Of a stretch of 64,000 bases of DNA, positions 61,104 to 64,000 are shown in pieces. The notes below the pieces were generated by a model. The model was not told where the DNA came from and made no database searches. It saw nothing but the letters and a program-made list of their open reading frames with translations. The position numbers and the translations under genes are program-made. How positions within the stretch are numbered: the stretch's first letter is position 1; every line of letters begins with the position of its first letter. Origin of the DNA: Bacilli bacterium (GTDB lineage Bacteria; Bacillota_I; Bacilli_A; RF39; UBA660); the NCBI GenBank assembly GCA_017436345.1, contig JAFSDH010000009.1, positions 46,615-110,614 of the forward strand. The letters run 5' to 3'.

Positions 61104-63008
61104 ATGTTTTTTAAAGAGATAGATTATCGTATTAGATTGGTATTAGTTATAGTTATAATACTTTTTTGTTTTATTGTATTTAGAGTTTTATATATACAAG
61201 TATTCGATTATTCAAAGTTATCATATTTAGCAAATGATTTATGGAGTCGTAATCTTCCTTTAAAAGCAGATAGGGGACTTATTTTAGATCGTAATGGTGT
61301 AGTTCTTGCGGATAATATTACAACGACTAGTTTGGTACTTATTCCGAATCAATTAGAGGATAAAGAACAAGTATCATTACTTCTTAGTGAGGCTTTAGGA
61401 GTAGCTAAGGAAGAGATGGATAAACATGTTTATAAGGAAAGTTCAATTGAAAGAGTTCATCCAGAAGGAAGACAACTTTCTTACGAAGTAGCAGATTATA
61501 TTAATAGTTTAAAGTTACCTGGTGTTTATTTAGTAAAAGAATCAAAAAGATATTATCCATATGAAGATTTGTTATCACATGCAATAGGGTATGTTGGAAT
61601 TGATAATCAAGGATTAAGTGGGATTGAGTTTGAATATGATGATGTTTTAACAGGTGAAGATGGTGCGATTAAGTATTATAGTGATGCAAAAGGAAATACT
61701 TTAGATATGAGTCAAGTTTATGTTGAACCAACTAGTGGTGCTAATGTTAGTTTAACGATTGATATTAATATTCAAAAGTCTATTGAGAGGGAACTTGATA
61801 ATATCGTAGATATGTTTAGTCCTGATATGGCTTTAGCGCTTGTTATGAATCCTAATACAGGAGAAGTTTTAGGAATGAGTTCTAGACCTAATTATGATTC
61901 TAATAATTATAGTAAATATTCTTTAGAGGAACTTAGTCGTAATCTTCCAATATGGGCATCATATGAACCGGGTTCAACTTTTAAAATTATAACAACAGCT
62001 GCTGCAATAGAAGAAGGGGTAGTTGATTTAGAAAAAGATACTTTTTATGATACGGGAAGTGTAATTGTTTCAGGGAGTAGAATTGGTTGTTGGAAATCAA
62101 AGGGGCATGGTTATCAAACTTTTTTACAAGTTTTAGAAAACTCTTGTAATCCGGGATTTGTTGAGCTTGGAAATCGTCTTGGTAAAGAAGTCTTGTTTTC
62201 TTATATTGATAAATTTGGATTTGGTTCTAAGACAGGAATCGACTTAAATGGCGAGAGTAAGGGTATAATATTTAATCTAGATAAGGTAGGTGATCTAGAA
62301 CTTGCGACTAGTGCATTTGGTCAAGGAGTTAGTGTTACTCCCATTCAACAAGTTACTGCGGTTAGTGCGGTTGTTAATGGTGGTAATTTATATCAACCAT
62401 ATATTGTGAAAGAAGTACGAGATATTTCTGGTAAAATTATTTCTAGTAGTAGTCCCAATTTAGTTAGAGAAGTTATTAGTAAAGAAACTTCTTTAAAAAT
62501 GCGTAGTGCGCTTGAAAGTGTTGTTGCGCGTGGTGGTGGAAGATATGCTTTTATTGATGGATATCGAGTAGGTGGGAAAACTGGAACAGCTCAGAAAGTA
62601 GAAAATGGTCGATATTTAGATAATAATTATATTATGAGTTTTATGGCCGTTGTTCCATCTAATAATCCGGAAGCTGTTTTATATCTTGCAATTGATAATC
62701 CTAAAAATACTGCTCTATTATCTAGTTATACAACTGCACCTGTTGCGAGACGTATTCTTTTAGATGTAATAGATGCTTTAAGTATTGAAAAGCAATCTAA
62801 TCAAATAGAAAAGGTTTATCAGTGGGATGATAAAGTTTATACAGAAATACCAGATGTTGTTGGTGTAAATGTTAAAACAGCTAAGACGATGTTATTTGAG
62901 TTTGAAATAGAATATACTGGTACCGGGGATAAGGTTTTAGAGCAGTCACCAGTTGGTGGAGAAAGGATTGCAAAGGGATCAACTGTTAGACTTTTATTGG
63001 GAGATTAG
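61104..63008 (+). CDS. Class B penicillin-binding protein with one PASTA domain (SpoVD/FtsI type)
   Basis: 634 aa from ATG 61104 after GGTGAT; the earlier in-frame ATG lies in the terminator. One N-terminal membrane helix, a PBP dimerisation domain (ADRGLILDRNGVVLADN), a transpeptidase domain with SxxK S291-T-F-K294, SxN S347-C-N349 and K492-T-G494, and a single C-terminal PASTA domain (PDVVGVNVKTAKTMLFE). Length and one PASTA domain fit SpoVD better than the two-PASTA division PBP2B, and other sporulation genes (sigK, spoIVFB) occur in the window, but a division FtsI role cannot be excluded. It cross-links peptidoglycan outside the membrane. Confidence 0.88.
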   Translation: MFFKEIDYRIRLVLVIVIILFCFIVFRVLYIQVFDYSKLSYLANDLWSRNLPLKADRGLILDRNGVVLADNITTTSLVLIPNQLEDKEQVSLLLSEALGVAKEEMDKHVYKESSIERVHPEGRQLSYEVADYINSLKLPGVYLVKESKRYYPYEDLLSHAIGYVGIDNQGLSGIEFEYDDVLTGEDGAIKYYSDAKGNTLDMSQVYVEPTSGANVSLTIDINIQKSIERELDNIVDMFSPDMALALVMNPNTGEVLGMSSRPNYDSNNYSKYSLEELSRNLPIWASYEPGSTFKIITTAAAIEEGVVDLEKDTFYDTGSVIVSGSRIGCWKSKGHGYQTFLQVLENSCNPGFVELGNRLGKEVLFSYIDKFGFGSKTGIDLNGESKGIIFNLDKVGDLELATSAFGQGVSVTPIQQVTAVSAVVNGGNLYQPYIVKEVRDISGKIISSSSPNLVREVISKETSLKMRSALESVVARGGGRYAFIDGYRVGGKTGTAQKVENGRYLDNNYIMSFMAVVPSNNPEAVLYLAIDNPKNTALLSSYTTAPVARRILLDVIDALSIEKQSNQIEKVYQWDDKVYTEIPDVVGVNVKTAKTMLFEFEIEYTGTGDKVLEQSPVGGERIAKGSTVRLLLGD

Positions 63009-63011
63009 TGT

Positions 63012-63045
63012 AAAGTATTGAGTTTTTTTTCAATACTTTTTTTAT
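63012..63045 (+). terminator. Intrinsic terminator of the PBP gene
   Basis: AAAGTATTG / CAATACTTT stem with a long A-G-T8 loop, then T tract. Confidence 0.7.
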
Positions 63046-63081
63046 TTTATGATAAAATTAAATAGAATAGGAAGTGTTTAC

Positions 63082-63954
63082 ATGAAGGTAGAATTTAAAG
63101 TTTTATTATATAGTATGATTAATAACTTAGTTATTGCAGTTGGTAAAATAGCAGGTGGATTTATTCTTAATTTAGGAAGTTTGTTTGCTGATGGATTACA
63201 TACGTTTAGTGATTTTATTACAGATATTATTTGTATGATTGGATCAAAAATTTCTAAACATAAACCAACAAAGGCTCATCCTTTTGGTTTTGGTAGAATA
63301 GAGTATTTAATAAATTTATTTATAGGAGTTATTTTATTTGCTTTAGGTTTATTTATTATTATTCATGGAATAACAAAAGATGAAGTTGTAATTCCACCAA
63401 TTAGTTTAATGTGGTTATTAGTCGGAGCAATTGTTTTAAAATTAATAGCAATTATTATTATGCATGTTGTTGGTGAAAAAATTAATAGCCAAGTTCTTAT
63501 TACTAGTGTTGAAGAGTCGAAAACAGATTTAATATCAAGTGTTGCTGTAGCAATTATTACAATTCTTTTACAATTTTCAGATAAATATCCATTTTTAAAA
63601 TATACAGATATGCTTGGTTCAATATTAATTGGTCTAATTGTTTTAAAAACAGCTTTTGTTGTAATTGTTGAAAATTCTTTGATGCTTCTTGGAGAGGTAG
63701 ATGATAATAAGGAACAGGTAGAAAAGATAAAGGAATACTTAAAAGAATTTGATTGTATTAAAAATTCTAAAATTACGTTAATAAAGAATGGGGCTTATTA
63801 TCAATTGTATCTTTATTTAGAACTTGATTCTAAACTTAGTTTAAGAAAGGTTACTAATAAGATAAGAAAAATAAAACATGGAATTCTTAGACATCGTTCT
63901 TTAAATGTTAAGTATGTTAGTTTATATGTTACAAATGATTTAGATAAAGATTAG
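63082..63954 (+). CDS. Cation diffusion facilitator family metal transporter
   Basis: 290 aa from ATG 63082 after AGGAAG; an ATG at 63049 lies in the promoter region (TATGATAAAAT, an extended -10). Six membrane segments, the CDF signature SLFADGLHTFSDF on helix 2 and a cytoplasmic C-terminal domain. In helix 5 the metal site reads ESKTD, with Glu where zinc exporters such as YiiP have His (HxxxD); this can alter metal preference, for example toward Mn or Fe, but specificity is not decided. It exports divalent metal in exchange for protons. Ends at a terminator. Confidence 0.9.
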   Translation: MKVEFKVLLYSMINNLVIAVGKIAGGFILNLGSLFADGLHTFSDFITDIICMIGSKISKHKPTKAHPFGFGRIEYLINLFIGVILFALGLFIIIHGITKDEVVIPPISLMWLLVGAIVLKLIAIIIMHVVGEKINSQVLITSVEESKTDLISSVAVAIITILLQFSDKYPFLKYTDMLGSILIGLIVLKTAFVVIVENSLMLLGEVDDNKEQVEKIKEYLKEFDCIKNSKITLIKNGAYYQLYLYLELDSKLSLRKVTNKIRKIKHGILRHRSLNVKYVSLYVTNDLDKD

Positions 63955-63969
63955 TATCTTTATCTTTTT
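63943..63969 (+). terminator. Intrinsic terminator of the CDF gene
   Basis: Perfect 9-bp stem GATAAAGAT / ATCTTTATC around the stop codon, followed by T residues. Confidence 0.8.
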
Positions 63970-64000
63970 ATTTTAAAAAAAATTAATTTTTTTTAAAAAA

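Noticed and set aside
1..64000. tRNA, rRNA or other structured RNA genes
   Set aside because: No GC-richer stretches or recognisable tRNA arms were seen in intergenic regions, all of which are short and AT-rich.

Overview
The window is low-GC, AT-rich bacterial chromosome with densely packed genes, nearly all on the + strand. Genes are separated mostly by short A/T-rich intrinsic terminators and carry GGAGG/GGTGA-type ribosome binding sites. Gene content (RadC, MreC/MreD, SpoIVFA/SpoIVFB, pro-sigma-K, YqeG/YqeH, a SpoVD-type PBP, Mur ligases, Ddl) points to a Bacillota lineage with peptidoglycan and at least part of the mother-cell sporulation programme. TGA is used as a stop (ends of radC, mreC, tadB and P2), so this is not a code-4 mollicute. 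My guess is an uncultured gut-type Bacilli/Clostridia relative with a small AT-rich genome; this is inference.

Layout. 1-8.7 kb: a first type IV pseudopilin, radC-mreC-mreD-spoIVFA-spoIVFB, convergent thymidine kinase, murE, a nitroreductase, sigK and a second pseudopilin that shares its N-terminal half with the first. 8.7-18.7 kb: envelope and housekeeping genes (Ig-domain polysaccharide deacetylase, cohesin/cadherin-like membrane protein, yqeG-yqeH, alpha/beta hydrolase-murF-ddl, a degenerate transglutaminase-like protein). 18.7-24.1 kb: a compact Tad-type secretion/pilus operon (TadE, TadF-like, TadZ/CpaE, TadA/CpaF, TadB, TadC) ending in yebC.

24.2-49.4 kb is the unusual part. Six large (1004-1247 aa) paralogous cytoplasmic proteins of a family I do not recognise (P1-P6), plus a natural stand-alone N-terminal half, are interspersed with a HipA/PI-kinase-fold protein, a PHP phosphoesterase, an ADP-ribosylglycohydrolase (DraG-like) and two small paralogous proteins of about 70 aa that each directly follow a family member. 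The conserved C-terminal core of the large proteins ends in a GYNE(I/M/L)-x-x-DRF ... (K)-x-QP(D/S)Y(I/V) pattern. It resembles the last catalytic strand of PARP/ART-type ADP-ribosyltransferases (YNEY...Q...YL). With a hydrolase for ADP-ribose in the same locus, a locally encoded ADP-ribosylation/removal system is a testable idea, not a demonstrated one. Three members share the same promoter architecture (TTTTAT, 17 bp, extended -10).

49.4-64 kb: an ABC exporter, pyrH with a TTG start, two small genes sharing a C-terminal domain, a 2271-aa surface protein with a vWA domain, 18 CnaB repeats and a non-canonical sorting-like signal, a DAHP synthase, a SpoVD-like transpeptidase with one PASTA domain, and a cation diffusion facilitator. 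I found no rRNA, tRNA, CRISPR array, insertion sequence or phage module. No gene-free stretch exceeds 300 bases; the longest is about 240 bases upstream of the CnaB gene.
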